DNA from: Planctomycetes bacterium GWF2_41_51
GTDB taxonomy: Bacteria; Planctomycetota; Phycisphaerae; Sedimentisphaerales; UBA12454
NCBI GenBank assembly: GCA_001825665.1
Contig: MHXZ01000102.1
Span: 31,550-95,549, forward strand
Length of the DNA stretch: 64,000 nucleotides
Direction of reading: 5' to 3'
The notes beneath the pieces are model-generated. The model had not been told where the DNA came from. It did not search any database and saw only the letters and a program-made list of their open reading frames with translations. Shown here piece after piece: positions 44,099 through 52,170 of the stretch. The first letter of the stretch is position 1. Every line of letters begins with the position of its first letter. The position numbers were made by a program, and so were the translations under genes.

Positions 44099-45124
44099 AT
44101 GAATCGCAAGTCCCTGCCCTTTGTTCTGTTTTTATTTGTATCTCTTTCAATTAATCTTCCTTTATATTCTGAAAATTTAGAAGTCAAAATAGACGCTGTC
44201 GAAAATCCCGATAATTTTCATTTTGTCGTGATGGGCGACAGGACAGGCGGCGAGCAAAAAGGCGTTTTCGAGCAGATGATTAGCAAAGTAAACCTGATGT
44301 GCCCGGCTTTTGTCGTCAACGTCGGCGATAACATCGCAGGTTACACAACTGACCCAAACAACGTGAACAATCAGTGGGACGAATTTGATTCACTTGTAAA
44401 AAAATTGAATGTCCCATACCTCAAAGTATCCGGCAATCACGATATTACAAACGAAATGATGGCTGATATTTATCAGAAGCGGTTCGGAAAAACTTATTAT
44501 TATTCGATTTATAAAAATGTTCTCTTTTTGTTCCTGAACTCAGATGACCCCTCCGCGTCTATCGACCAGAAACTCAAGAAGGAGCTTGAAGAAGAAAAGA
44601 AGAAGCTCAAGGAAATGGCGAAAACACAGGGAGTTACTCCTGCCGGCTTGATGATGTTAAAAGAATACGAAGAAAAGAACAGGGAAATGCACGGCGGTAC
44701 TATTGCCGATGCCCAATTTGAATTTGCGAGCAAAGTGCTTGCCGATCACAATAATGTCCGATGGACGTTTGTAATTATGCACAAACCGCTTTGGAAACTA
44801 TCCAGCCCGCCCGCTAATTGGACTAAAATTGAAAACATCCTCAAAGACAGGCCGTACACCGTTTTCGCCGGTCATGAGCACATCAATTCATACTCACAAA
44901 ATAACTCGCGCGATTACATCGTAACCGCAACTTGCGGCGGAAGCCAGGGGCCTGCATCGATTCCCGGTATCTACCACCATATTTACTGGATTACAATGGA
45001 CAGCACCGGCCCGACTATAGCTAATTTGCTTGCTGATGGTATTCTCGAAAAAACTGATATCCGCCCGAAAAACGGTTCCGACACCATTGACGTCAAAAAA
45101 ATTGTTGAGGAATTTAGCAAATAG
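44099..45124 (+). CDS. secreted calcineurin-like metallophosphoesterase
   Basis: A 341-residue exported protein (signal about 1-24). The two-metal site is complete: VVMGDRTGG, NVGDNIAG, SGNHDIT, a His in VIMHKPLW and FAGHEHINSY. A charged helical insertion (about 157-195, KLKKELEEEKKKLKEMAKT) sits between the NHD and HKP motifs and looks like a coiled coil. Substrate unknown; related exported members act on phosphoesters or nucleotides. Confidence 0.85.
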   Translation: MNRKSLPFVLFLFVSLSINLPLYSENLEVKIDAVENPDNFHFVVMGDRTGGEQKGVFEQMISKVNLMCPAFVVNVGDNIAGYTTDPNNVNNQWDEFDSLVKKLNVPYLKVSGNHDITNEMMADIYQKRFGKTYYYSIYKNVLFLFLNSDDPSASIDQKLKKELEEEKKKLKEMAKTQGVTPAGLMMLKEYEEKNREMHGGTIADAQFEFASKVLADHNNVRWTFVIMHKPLWKLSSPPANWTKIENILKDRPYTVFAGHEHINSYSQNNSRDYIVTATCGGSQGPASIPGIYHHIYWITMDSTGPTIANLLADGILEKTDIRPKNGSDTIDVKKIVEEFSK

Positions 45125-45169
45125 GCATAGATAGAATTTCCCTAACAGGATTTAAGCAAAAAGCCTGAT

Positions 45170-45196
45170 TTGACAAGGTTCAAATCTGTTTACAAT
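45170..45196 (+). promoter_or_regulatory. candidate sigma70-type promoter
   Basis: TTGACA (45170-45175) and TACAAT (45191-45196) are near-consensus -35 and -10 boxes with a short 15-bp spacer, 40 bp upstream of the first DUF4056 lipoprotein gene. The gap of 111 bp contains no other obvious signal. Confidence 0.45.
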
Positions 45197-45235
45197 CATT
45201 TTAAAGTAATATTTTACTTTAGATTGTGAGCGGCT

Positions 45236-46351
45236 ATGAATCGTAAAAAAATCGGCAGGGCACTTGGAAATGCAGCCCTTTTATTACTTTTAGTTTCCTT
45301 GACATTAACTGCCGGCTGCGGCGAATCTTCGAAGCTGACCGGAACTGATGGTACGCCGGTCAAAGGCGCAAAGCTCAGATGGGGAGCATTTTTTGGTTCG
45401 CCGTTTGGAATGAAATTTACAACTCCCGAACATCTCGGAGTTCATCGTGCAGCGCGAGAAATTAATGGAATGTTGTATACGTGCAGGGGGGGATTCATCG
45501 ATGTCGGCCACGTGCGCGAAGCGGCAGACAGAACTGCGTTCATAAAAAATGTCGTCTACCAGAACCTGATAAATCATAACACCGAATTCTCCTTTAATGT
45601 AATTGAACCTTCAAGATATTACATCACAATTGCATACCCCGCTAACTGGGAGAATTTCTCACAATCAGAACGCGAAGTTACTGCCAATGAAATAGCTATT
45701 GATATCGGTCAATATCTTGCGCATACGAGCATGGTATGGCACGAGATAATTACATGGTACGGTTTTGCGACAGTAGGAATCTTCCCCGATACAATATCCG
45801 CATTTTCATGGGAAGACCCGTATTCCGATGTGCTCGGCACATGGCTGGGAGCTGCCGCGCTTAGAGATGTGGGACAGAAATATAACGATGCAATGACAAG
45901 CCTGCTGAATGAGGAAATGAAGGAACTCGGTGTTCAGCCTGCCGCCGTTGCGCGCCAGGCCAGGAAAATGATACAAGGAAAATGGTACACCGGAGGGGGA
46001 TATTTTTTCGTCAAGATGAGAAATCATAATTTCGATGTTGGCTACGATGATGGAATGGTATCGCCGTTGCTTGTCCCCGGCATTTGCGATAACGCCCAGG
46101 CAAAATTATATCCTGCGCCGAAACTTGAATTAGTTTGGAAGCATGGGTTTGGATTCAATGTTGAAATCGAACCTCGCGTTATGCAAAAAGATAAAATCTA
46201 TAGCTGCGTCGGACTTGACAGCAACAGGCGAATCTGTCCAAATATATATTTTACGAGGATAATCGAACAGTTAAAAAATGATACCGCCATAGCGTATGAA
46301 GCTAAACTTAAAGGAGAAGAGGGAAATGCGGAACTATCCAGAAAAAGGTAA
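45236..46351 (+). CDS. DUF4056-like lipoprotein (copy 1)
   Basis: A 371-residue lipoprotein: the signal ends LTLTAGC with lipidated C28. The family segment YTCRGGFIDVGHVREAADR is followed by WHEIITWYGF and ISAFSWEDPYSDVLG. These conserved His, Glu, Asp and Trp residues suggest a catalytic or metal-binding site, but no activity is established that I know of. It overlaps a paralogue downstream by 26 bp, and both should be anchored to a membrane facing the periplasm. Confidence 0.72.
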   Translation: MNRKKIGRALGNAALLLLLVSLTLTAGCGESSKLTGTDGTPVKGAKLRWGAFFGSPFGMKFTTPEHLGVHRAAREINGMLYTCRGGFIDVGHVREAADRTAFIKNVVYQNLINHNTEFSFNVIEPSRYYITIAYPANWENFSQSEREVTANEIAIDIGQYLAHTSMVWHEIITWYGFATVGIFPDTISAFSWEDPYSDVLGTWLGAAALRDVGQKYNDAMTSLLNEEMKELGVQPAAVARQARKMIQGKWYTGGGYFFVKMRNHNFDVGYDDGMVSPLLVPGICDNAQAKLYPAPKLELVWKHGFGFNVEIEPRVMQKDKIYSCVGLDSNRRICPNIYFTRIIEQLKNDTAIAYEAKLKGEEGNAELSRKR

Positions 46352-47357
46352 AAAAACATCAATTGCGGCAATTTTAATAGCAATGGTAATTATGATTTCC
46401 GGTTGCGGTGCCAACAGGCCGAGGTGGGGTTATCTGCCGACAGCGACGCTTGGAAATCCTTTTCCCGACCCGAATGAACTTGGCACGCATTCGTCAGGCA
46501 TGGGCTTATTTATGGAAGCGGCCGGACTTGTTTATACATGCAGGGGCGGACATATCGACCTTGACCATGTCCGCGGCAGCGCCGATACAACGAAATATCT
46601 GGCAAAAAAAATCACTGAAACGCTGGCAGCAAAAACCGAAGTCTTTTCATTCAATATGACAGGCGAAAGGTCATTACATAGAATAACCTTCGCCTATCCG
46701 GAAAACTGGCAGCAGGAACCGAATAAAGAAAAAATCATAGAGCAAATTTCGATTGATACCGCACCTTATATTGCTATGAACGCCATGACCTGGCACGAAA
46801 TCATGACATGGTTCGGCGTGCATTTTTTAGGCTTCGAACCGGAATTTAACTCCGCTTTTTCGTGGGAAGATATTTATTCGAATCTTGTCGGCGCCAAACT
46901 CGGAGTAGCTGCGATGAAAGATAAAGAACACAGCTTCGATGAGGCTATGACCAAATTAATATATGATGCACTGAATGAATTGGAGGTGCAGTCGAAAAAA
47001 ACGGCAATTGCAGCTTCCCGGAGTATGGAGGGCAAATGGTACAGTGCCGGAATCATTCCTGATATGAAAATGAGAAATTTCGATATAGGACTTGATGGCG
47101 AGATTACCCCCACGCTTGTGCCCGATGTGGCCGGTTGCAGAGAATGTGAGCCGATGACGCTCAAAATGCCGACCGTAAACACTCTAAAAAAATACGGTTT
47201 TACAATGACGCATCAGATTGAGCCCAACGTCTTCGAGCAGGACAAGATTTTAAGAGCCGCAAGTTCAAAAGTAATTTTCCCGGAAAGGCATTTCCCCATA
47301 CTTATCGAATTTATGAAAAAAGAGGCACAAGGCAAAGGCTACAGTTTTGCCGAGTAA
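46326..47357 (+). CDS. DUF4056-like lipoprotein (copy 2)
   Basis: A 343-residue lipoprotein with MISGC around C27. I choose the ATG at 46326, which has GAGGG just upstream; an earlier ATG at 46296 lies deeper in the previous gene and precedes a charged stretch. It aligns with copy 1 throughout: YTCRGGHIDLDHVRGSAD, WHEIMTWFGV, SAFSWEDIYSNLVG, GKWYSAG and the closing HQIEPNVFEQDKI. The tandem overlapping pair probably forms one complex or covers related substrates. Confidence 0.72.
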   Translation: MRNYPEKGKKTSIAAILIAMVIMISGCGANRPRWGYLPTATLGNPFPDPNELGTHSSGMGLFMEAAGLVYTCRGGHIDLDHVRGSADTTKYLAKKITETLAAKTEVFSFNMTGERSLHRITFAYPENWQQEPNKEKIIEQISIDTAPYIAMNAMTWHEIMTWFGVHFLGFEPEFNSAFSWEDIYSNLVGAKLGVAAMKDKEHSFDEAMTKLIYDALNELEVQSKKTAIAASRSMEGKWYSAGIIPDMKMRNFDIGLDGEITPTLVPDVAGCRECEPMTLKMPTVNTLKKYGFTMTHQIEPNVFEQDKILRAASSKVIFPERHFPILIEFMKKEAQGKGYSFAE

Positions 47358-47364
47358 AAAAAAA

Positions 47365-47420
47365 TGTCATTGCGAGGAGTCCCGTTGAGCGAAAGCGAAT
47401 CGGGACGACGAAGCAATCTC
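47365..47420. repeat. dispersed palindromic repeat (TGTCATTGCGAGGA type)
   Basis: A nested palindrome: ATTGC pairs with GCAAT and GTCCCG with CGGGAC around a GAGCGAAAGCGAA-like loop. This sequence type (GTCATTGCGAGG...GACGAAGCAATCTC) is a common interspersed repeat in many bacterial phyla. It lies between the convergent DUF4056 and GH28 genes, where it could also act as a transcription stop. Confidence 0.75.
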
Positions 47421-47445
47421 AGGTTTTTGAATTATTTGAGCATCC

Positions 47446-48753
47446 CTACAGTTTTTGTATTATTGTATTTCGCTGAACAAAATTTTTCACATTATCCGCA
47501 ATCAATCCCTGTCCCTGCATTTCACCCATCCCGAAAGCCATCGCCGGCCGGGCCGATTTGCATTCTTTTGCCAATGTAATTTTAACGTTCTCGAACAGCA
47601 CGTTTTCAATCGGACTTTCCGGCAAACCCCAAAAAACCGCCGCCGCCGTTTGAGCGTTGTCAGCAATCAGGTTCGTTATTTTTACATTCCGCAGACATGG
47701 CGTAGTCGCTGTAACAGGCCGTGCATTGCGGTCTGAAAGCATTTCAATCTCTTCCGCTTTTGCCCCGCATTCATAATATAAATTCATCACAATCGGACAC
47801 CACACTCCGTTCATTCTGATATTGTTAAGCGTAATATTTTCAACCGTCCCCGCTCGTCCGCGCCGCGATTTAAGTCTGATTCCCCGGTCTGTGCCGTTAA
47901 ATACACAATCTGAAATTTCGATATTGGCAATCCCAGCCGCAGTTTCCGAACCCATAACGACGCTGCCGTGCCCCCGAAGCATATTGCAATTTTTTACAAT
48001 CACATTTTCACAAGGCTTATTTACCCGCATCCCGTCTTTGCCGATTCCCGATTTGAAACAAAGACAGTCATCGTTTACATCGAAATCGCAATCAGTAATT
48101 TCGACGCCATTGCACGAATCGATATCAAGGCCGTCGCCGTTAATGCCGTCATCAGGATTCTGAAATGTAACTCCTTTTATTTTGACGTTTGAACAGTAGA
48201 GAATGTGCGTGTTCCAGAATGGCGAATTGCGCGTCGTAAAATCCTCAAGCAAAACATCCCTGCAATTATTGAACTGAATCAAAGGAGGGCGAAAGAAAAA
48301 CGAATTAATGCCTCCGCCTCCGCAATCAGAAAGGTCGATACCGGCATTTAATTTGACGAATTCTTTATCAATTTCGGTAATCGGCTGTTTCCTCCCTTTT
48401 CTGCGTTCTTTAAATTCATTCCCCCATTTGCGTCCCTGCCCGTCGATTATGCCGTTTCCGGTAATTGAAATATTTTCCGCATTCTCAGCATAAACGCACG
48501 GACAATAGCCAAAGCACTCAACGCCTTCCCACCTCGATTTCACCGGCGGATATTTTGAAAAATCATCGCTGAACAGAATTACTGCACCATTTTCAAGATG
48601 CAGATTAGAGTCGCTTTTTAAACGAATAGGGCCTGTAAGATATGTCCCCCCCGGCACGACAATCTTCGAATCTTTCGCGATTGCATTAATGAATGCCTGC
48701 GTATTGTCAGTTACGCCGTCATTAACAGCGCCAAAATCCTTTATATTCACCAT
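47446..48753 (-). CDS. GH28-family glycoside hydrolase (polygalacturonase-like), no signal peptide
   Basis: A 435-residue right-handed beta-helix enzyme. FGAVNDGVTDNTQAF starts it. GH28 catalytic motifs follow: GDGLDIDSC (for NTDG), DDCLCFKSG (for DD), GHGSVVMGS and RGIRLKSRRGR (for RIK). GH28 enzymes hydrolyse pectic galacturonans. The start is the ATG at 48753 after GGAGG, which itself lies within an earlier in-frame ATG at 48765. There is no signal peptide, so imported oligogalacturonides are the likely substrate. Confidence 0.85.
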   Translation of the reverse strand: MVNIKDFGAVNDGVTDNTQAFINAIAKDSKIVVPGGTYLTGPIRLKSDSNLHLENGAVILFSDDFSKYPPVKSRWEGVECFGYCPCVYAENAENISITGNGIIDGQGRKWGNEFKERRKGRKQPITEIDKEFVKLNAGIDLSDCGGGGINSFFFRPPLIQFNNCRDVLLEDFTTRNSPFWNTHILYCSNVKIKGVTFQNPDDGINGDGLDIDSCNGVEITDCDFDVNDDCLCFKSGIGKDGMRVNKPCENVIVKNCNMLRGHGSVVMGSETAAGIANIEISDCVFNGTDRGIRLKSRRGRAGTVENITLNNIRMNGVWCPIVMNLYYECGAKAEEIEMLSDRNARPVTATTPCLRNVKITNLIADNAQTAAAVFWGLPESPIENVLFENVKITLAKECKSARPAMAFGMGEMQGQGLIADNVKNFVQRNTIIQKL

Positions 48754-48817
48754 TTGAACCTCCATGATTTATTTATACCACAAAAAACCATCAGTTTCCA
48801 TTTAATTCATTGTTTAA

Positions 48818-48915
48818 CCCCCGGACCCGTGCCGGGGGTTTTCATCGCGTAGCGATGAATATTTCATTTCCCGCACCCGTGCCGGGTGAATTCATCCTTT
48901 GGAATGAATTAATTT
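48818..48915. repeat. REP repeat cluster, left side of the RAYT gene
   Basis: Two composite units. Unit 1: a CCCCC/GGGGG hairpin around GGACCCGTGCC (48818-48838), then TTCATCGC-GTA-GCGATGAA (48841-48859). Unit 2: CCCG/CGGG around CACCCGTGC (48870-48886), then an AATTCATCC/GGAATGAATT hairpin. The first hairpin core is conserved, and the second varies with paired changes. They flank the transposase gene at 48927. Confidence 0.75.
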
Positions 48916-48926
48916 TTATATGGTAT

Positions 48927-49376
48927 TTATTCTTTATGTTTATGTATATAAACGATTCTTGCCGCAAGTTCTTTTTCGGTAAAGCAGAATTGTTTATCAA
49001 AACCGCGCGTCCATATTTTTCCTTTTCTGCCGTATTCCCAAAAGGCACGTGTTGTTAAACTTTTGTATCTGTTTATTAAATTATCGATTGAATCCTGATG
49101 TGATTTTGCTAACAAATGAACATGATTGGAACACACCGCCAGCGCAATAATTTGATGATTAATTCTTAATGCTTCATCGAGAATTATTTGTTTTGCGATT
49201 TTCTTTTCTGCGGCATTTAATTTGACGGTTTCTTCTTTTTGTAATTCTTTACTTTTCTGAAAAAGTTTTGGATCGCCTTTTTGTAATTGTCCTTTATTAT
49301 CAACATACCCTCTTTCGTCACCCGGCAGCCACGTTCCGTATGTCGTCCACGTTGCCATAAATCCAATCATCTCCAT
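48927..49376 (-). CDS. REP-associated tyrosine transposase (RAYT, IS200-like Y1 family)
   Basis: A 149-residue HUH endonuclease. The H-hydrophobic-H motif is H85-V86-H87 (SNHVHLLAKS), preceded by ATWTTYGTWLPGDERG, the usual RAYT N-terminus. A candidate catalytic Tyr (Y104) lies in LINRYKSLTTRAF. RAYTs are domesticated relatives of IS200/IS605 transposases thought to nick and copy REP hairpins. Several such hairpins lie on both sides. The C-terminus (IVYIHKHKE) is slightly short. Starts at 49370 and 49355 are alternatives. Confidence 0.85.
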   Translation of the reverse strand: MEMIGFMATWTTYGTWLPGDERGYVDNKGQLQKGDPKLFQKSKELQKEETVKLNAAEKKIAKQIILDEALRINHQIIALAVCSNHVHLLAKSHQDSIDNLINRYKSLTTRAFWEYGRKGKIWTRGFDKQFCFTEKELAARIVYIHKHKE

Positions 49377-49425
49377 AACATTCTCCGCATGTTACAAAAA
49401 AATCACACAAATTTCCCGTCTTTAG

Positions 49426-49758
49426 CCCCCTGACCTGTGCAGGGGGGGGTAAAATAAAAATCATTTCCAACTTCCCGGACCGTGCCAGGGGTCATAAAAA
49501 AATCCCGTTTATTAGCCCCCTGACCTGTGCAGGGGGAAATAAAAAAAATACACTTCCAACTTTTTCCCGCACCTGTGGCAGGGGAATTCATCCGAAGGAT
49601 GAATTATAAATTCGTATTCATTAAAGGGGAATAAAAAAAACTTTCCAATCTCTCACATTTTCGTTTATTAGCCCCCGGACCCGTGCCGGGGGTCATAAAA
49701 AATATTTCTTCCTTTACCCCGGACCTGTGCCGGGGGTATTCATCTCAAAGAGATGAAT
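49426..49758. repeat. REP repeat cluster, right side of the RAYT gene
   Basis: Six GC-rich hairpin copies: 49426-49446, 49474-49491, 49516-49536, 49566-49584, 49672-49692 and 49716-49736, with core GACC(C/T)GTGC between C-runs and G-runs. Two are followed by a perfect AT-rich hairpin: AATTCATCC-GAA-GGATGAATT (49585-49605) and ATTCATCTC-AAA-GAGATGAAT (49738-49758). This fills the gap between the RAYT gene and the next gene; no coding frame was supported. Confidence 0.78.
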
Positions 49759-49807
49759 TGTTTTCTTCTTAAATTTTAAATTAATTTGAACCATAAGAGT
49801 TGAAGGA

Positions 49808-50428
49808 TTATCTTCTACTTTGCGTTATACTACCGCCGTCTCTTCTATTGCCAAAGCTTTTCGTTTTTTTATGAATTTTATAAACAGGACCCGGCTGGGA
49901 TGTGTCCGGTGTTGTTTTCATTTCATCAACAGTTTTCTGCGACCAAGGCTCCAACACATAGACAGGCTGGCCATTATAGGTATCACGGCCTGTGATTAAA
50001 ATTTTGCCTTTATATTTAAAATCTTCATTGACGTTTACGTCCTTAATGGTTACGAAATTTTTGCACCAGACATTAACAAATTTGTCATCATCGTATAATT
50101 CAGCTACGAAGCCGCGTCCACCACCTGAATACTCTATTACAAATAATCTATTATTTTCGCCAAGACAGCATGTTTGTCCTATTTTAAGAGGGAATGAAAA
50201 AGATTTTGTGCGAAGTTTAGATACGGGAGCGGTATCCGCAAGCTGATTAGGTTCACGGCATTCAGCCAGATCAGCTTTCAAATCTGCGATAATTTTATTT
50301 TTGGCCTCGATAGATTTTTTGAGCTGCTGAATTTCAGCCCTCAACGAGGCTATTGTATTGGCATCGTTGGGATCGGCGAACAGAGAGGCAGAAAAGACAA
50401 GTAACAAAGCAAATATTGTTTTTTTCAT
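49808..50428 (-). CDS. secreted coiled-coil protein of unknown function
   Basis: A 206-residue protein I do not recognise. It has a signal peptide (about 1-18, ending LFADP), then a coiled coil (about 27-60, SLRAEIQQLKKSIEAKNKI) and a small beta-rich domain (about 75-170) with two adjacent cysteines (TCCLGENN). The tail is basic and low in complexity (KKTKSFGNRRDGG). No function can be assigned. It lies 24 bp after the nuclease-like gene on the same strand. Confidence 0.6.
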   Translation of the reverse strand: MKKTIFALLLVFSASLFADPNDANTIASLRAEIQQLKKSIEAKNKIIADLKADLAECREPNQLADTAPVSKLRTKSFSFPLKIGQTCCLGENNRLFVIEYSGGGRGFVAELYDDDKFVNVWCKNFVTIKDVNVNEDFKYKGKILITGRDTYNGQPVYVLEPWSQKTVDEMKTTPDTSQPGPVYKIHKKTKSFGNRRDGGSITQSRR

Positions 50429-50452
50429 TTGAATTTCTCCTTACTCCTTTTT

Positions 50453-51283
50453 TCATAAATTCGCAGTATCCTGAGGAGCGATTTCCTGGGATGGATTAAC
50501 AATTGCAGGTGAATCATTGAGACTAATAACCGGTTCTATTTGCGTATCTTTTTTAACAGAAGGTTTCTTTTGGCCAGGCAGTCGGATTTTAATGTTTGAT
50601 AATTCAATAGCAGCCGATTCATTGAGAAGCTTTTGTAAGCCATTTATCAAATCAGAATGATCGACAACAACATCACTATTCTTTTTGAGTATTCGACGAA
50701 TCATATTTATGCTTTCAATGCTGGTTATCGCGGTCAATAAATTCACCGGCGAAAGCACCGAAGCCTTTTCCCATAATTTTTCCAGGCCACCCTTTTTTAT
50801 GTTTTTATAGGAAATTATGTTGAATTTTGCGGCTAATTCAGAAATGTCACTACTGAATAAATCCCATTGTTCTATTAATTTCGTTATGGGAGGCTGTCCA
50901 AATTCGACATGATAAAGCTTCCATGAGCGGCCATTGGTTAATAATACCCATTCACAACTGCAATCAATAGCATAAGACGTTACCTGCTTTAAATGTTTTG
51001 TGGCCAGATCGATGCCGACTCTTTTTAATTCAACTATCATGATGGGTTCAGCATCCGGCGAACGGTCGAATTGAACTACAAAATCAACATGTTCTGTTTC
51101 ACCTGCCCCCTTGACTGCTCGTTCTCTGCTTAAATGTTCAAATGCATTATACCCCATCAAGGTTTCAAATATTCGCTCAACTCTCCGCCGAGTCTCCGCC
51201 TCATTACCGTCAATCTTCATCACATCTTCGATAATTTTTCGTGCCTCGATAATTTTGCGCCTTACATCTTTATCAATCGCCAT
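50453..51283 (-). CDS. orphan HsdR-N-type PD-(D/E)xK domain protein
   Basis: A 276-residue protein. The start is the ATG at 51283 with AAGGAG upstream; a longer frame to 51400 lacks that signal and gives a basic, unlike N-terminus. Residues 20-150 match the type I restriction HsdR N-terminal nuclease domain: ETRRRVERIFETLMGY, then D67 (EHVDFVVQ) and E85-x-K87 (IMIVELKRVG), and later VLLTNGRSWKLYHV. No helicase motor, HsdS or HsdM gene is visible. Such stand-alone proteins are common and of unknown role. The C-terminal 90 residues are variable and may be disordered. Confidence 0.75.
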   Translation of the reverse strand: MAIDKDVRRKIIEARKIIEDVMKIDGNEAETRRRVERIFETLMGYNAFEHLSRERAVKGAGETEHVDFVVQFDRSPDAEPIMIVELKRVGIDLATKHLKQVTSYAIDCSCEWVLLTNGRSWKLYHVEFGQPPITKLIEQWDLFSSDISELAAKFNIISYKNIKKGGLEKLWEKASVLSPVNLLTAITSIESINMIRRILKKNSDVVVDHSDLINGLQKLLNESAAIELSNIKIRLPGQKKPSVKKDTQIEPVISLNDSPAIVNPSQEIAPQDTANL

Positions 51284-51393
51284 TGTATTTCTCCTTAAAA
51301 AGGCATTCACATTTTTCGACTTGCCTAAAAATTTTTCTTTTTTCCGTCTCCTATGTTTTCTCTTCGGCGCTTGTGTTCTAAGTTCGGAGCCTG

Positions 51394-51411
51394 CCCTCAC
51401 GAAAGTGGGGG
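51394..51411. repeat. REP-like hairpin with GAAA loop
   Basis: CCCTCAC-GAAA-GTGGGGG forms a 7-bp stem (one G-T pair) capped by a GAAA loop, just upstream of the nuclease-like gene and preceded by GGAGCCTG. It resembles dispersed GC-rich REP elements. Confidence 0.5.
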
Positions 51412-51477
51412 GTTCTGCATTCTACCTCCTAAATTCTACCTCCTAATTCAATTTATTCAACCAAAAACCGCCATTTT

Positions 51478-51693
51478 GCCTGCCCCGTTAGGTTTCTTTC
51501 AAAAATATACAAACGCCACTGGGATTGTTATGAATTTTGTTGGGATTATTATCTTAACCGTCCTTGAAGCAAACCTTACTGGGGCCTGCCCTATAAAGTT
51601 TCTTTAACGGTTTTTCAAATGCCGCTGAGTTTGTTGTATATAGTCTCACAATGTAAGACTTCACATTATTTAAGAAACTTTATCGGGGTCCGC
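51478..51693. repeat. degenerate direct/inverted repeats
   Basis: GCCTGCCCCGTTAGGTTTCT at 51478 and GCCTGCCCTATAAAGTTTCT at 51584 begin two similar stretches of about 55 bp that both run on to GCC.CTG.G.TTGTT (51478-51531 and 51584-51639). A partial third copy lies inverted at 51672-51693 (GCGGACCCCGATAAAGTTTCT on the minus strand, split as GCGGACCCCG and ATAAAGTTTCT). No gene was supported in 51284-52170. Confidence 0.5.
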
Positions 51694-51884
51694 TTCTTCA
51701 TTTAAAAAAAATCAGAGTAATCGGCGGTACGGGCTGAGTAGTAATGATTAAAATAGTCTCGGCTTCCGAGTCCACAACTATTCACTATTCGTTATTCACT
51801 CTTCACTAAAAAAATAAACTTCACGAGATGCGAGATGTGATTAATAAGGACCCCGAATATCTATAGAAAGTGTTCACTTTTGAT

Positions 51885-51943
51885 ATACTTTTTTTCCGCT
51901 TTTTTAACACTTTTTTTCGCTTTTTAGAGACTTTTTTTGTTCG
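51885..51943 (+). repeat. T-rich tandem repeat, three units
   Basis: Three imperfect units of about 16-21 bp of the form ACTTTTTTTC(C)GCTTTTT: 51885-51906, 51907-51926 and 51928-51943. They lie in the non-coding DNA ahead of the hydrogenase operon. No role is evident. Confidence 0.5.
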
Positions 51944-52000
51944 TTCATCGAAGCATTTATGAAAACAAAATAGCCAAATTGCGAAAAACTCGTCAATTTA

Positions 52001-52028
52001 GCGCAATAAAAAAATTGCGCAGTTTTTT
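52001..52028 (+). terminator. intrinsic-terminator-like hairpin upstream of rex
   Basis: GCGCAAT (52001-52007) and ATTGCGC (52014-52020) form a perfect stem around six A, followed by AGTTTTTT. It would insulate the hydrogenase operon from upstream transcription. No gene on the + strand reads into it nearby, so a DNA-binding site is the alternative. Confidence 0.6.
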
Positions 52029-52096
52029 CAACGCAAAATAATTGGGGCTAGCTGCAAAAATCAGTAAATTAATTATATTTATTTGAGCAAAAATAC

Positions 52097-52125
52097 TTGA
52101 CTTTCGTAAATTTATTTAGTAGATT
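52097..52125 (+). promoter_or_regulatory. promoter of the rex-hyd operon
   Basis: TTGACT (52097-52102) and TAGATT (52120-52125) are separated by exactly 17 bp, 46 bp before the rex start. The -10 box runs straight into the palindrome recognised by Rex, so repressor binding would block RNA polymerase. Confidence 0.6.
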
Positions 52126-52141
52126 GTTAAAAAATTAACGC
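52124..52141. promoter_or_regulatory. Rex operator (Rex box)
   Basis: TTGTTAA-AAAA-TTAACGC matches the clostridial-type Rex consensus TTGTTAA-N4-TTAACAA at 12 of 14 fixed positions. It overlaps the -10 box and lies 29 bp before the rex gene. The operon would be repressed when NAD+ is high and released when NADH rises, a fit for H2-evolving enzymes. Confidence 0.75.
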
Positions 52142-52170
52142 TGTCAAAATAAAAACGAATAGAATTTTAG

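Noticed and set aside
48818..49758. Regularly recurring GC-rich repeats as a CRISPR array
   Set aside because: Spacing is irregular, repeats are short hairpins with variable length, and they flank a RAYT gene; no cas gene is present.
51353..51607. 84-codon + strand frame ending in TGACPIKFL
   Set aside because: It runs through the repeat-rich spacer, starts inside the upstream region of the nuclease-like gene, and its sequence is explained by the degenerate repeats.
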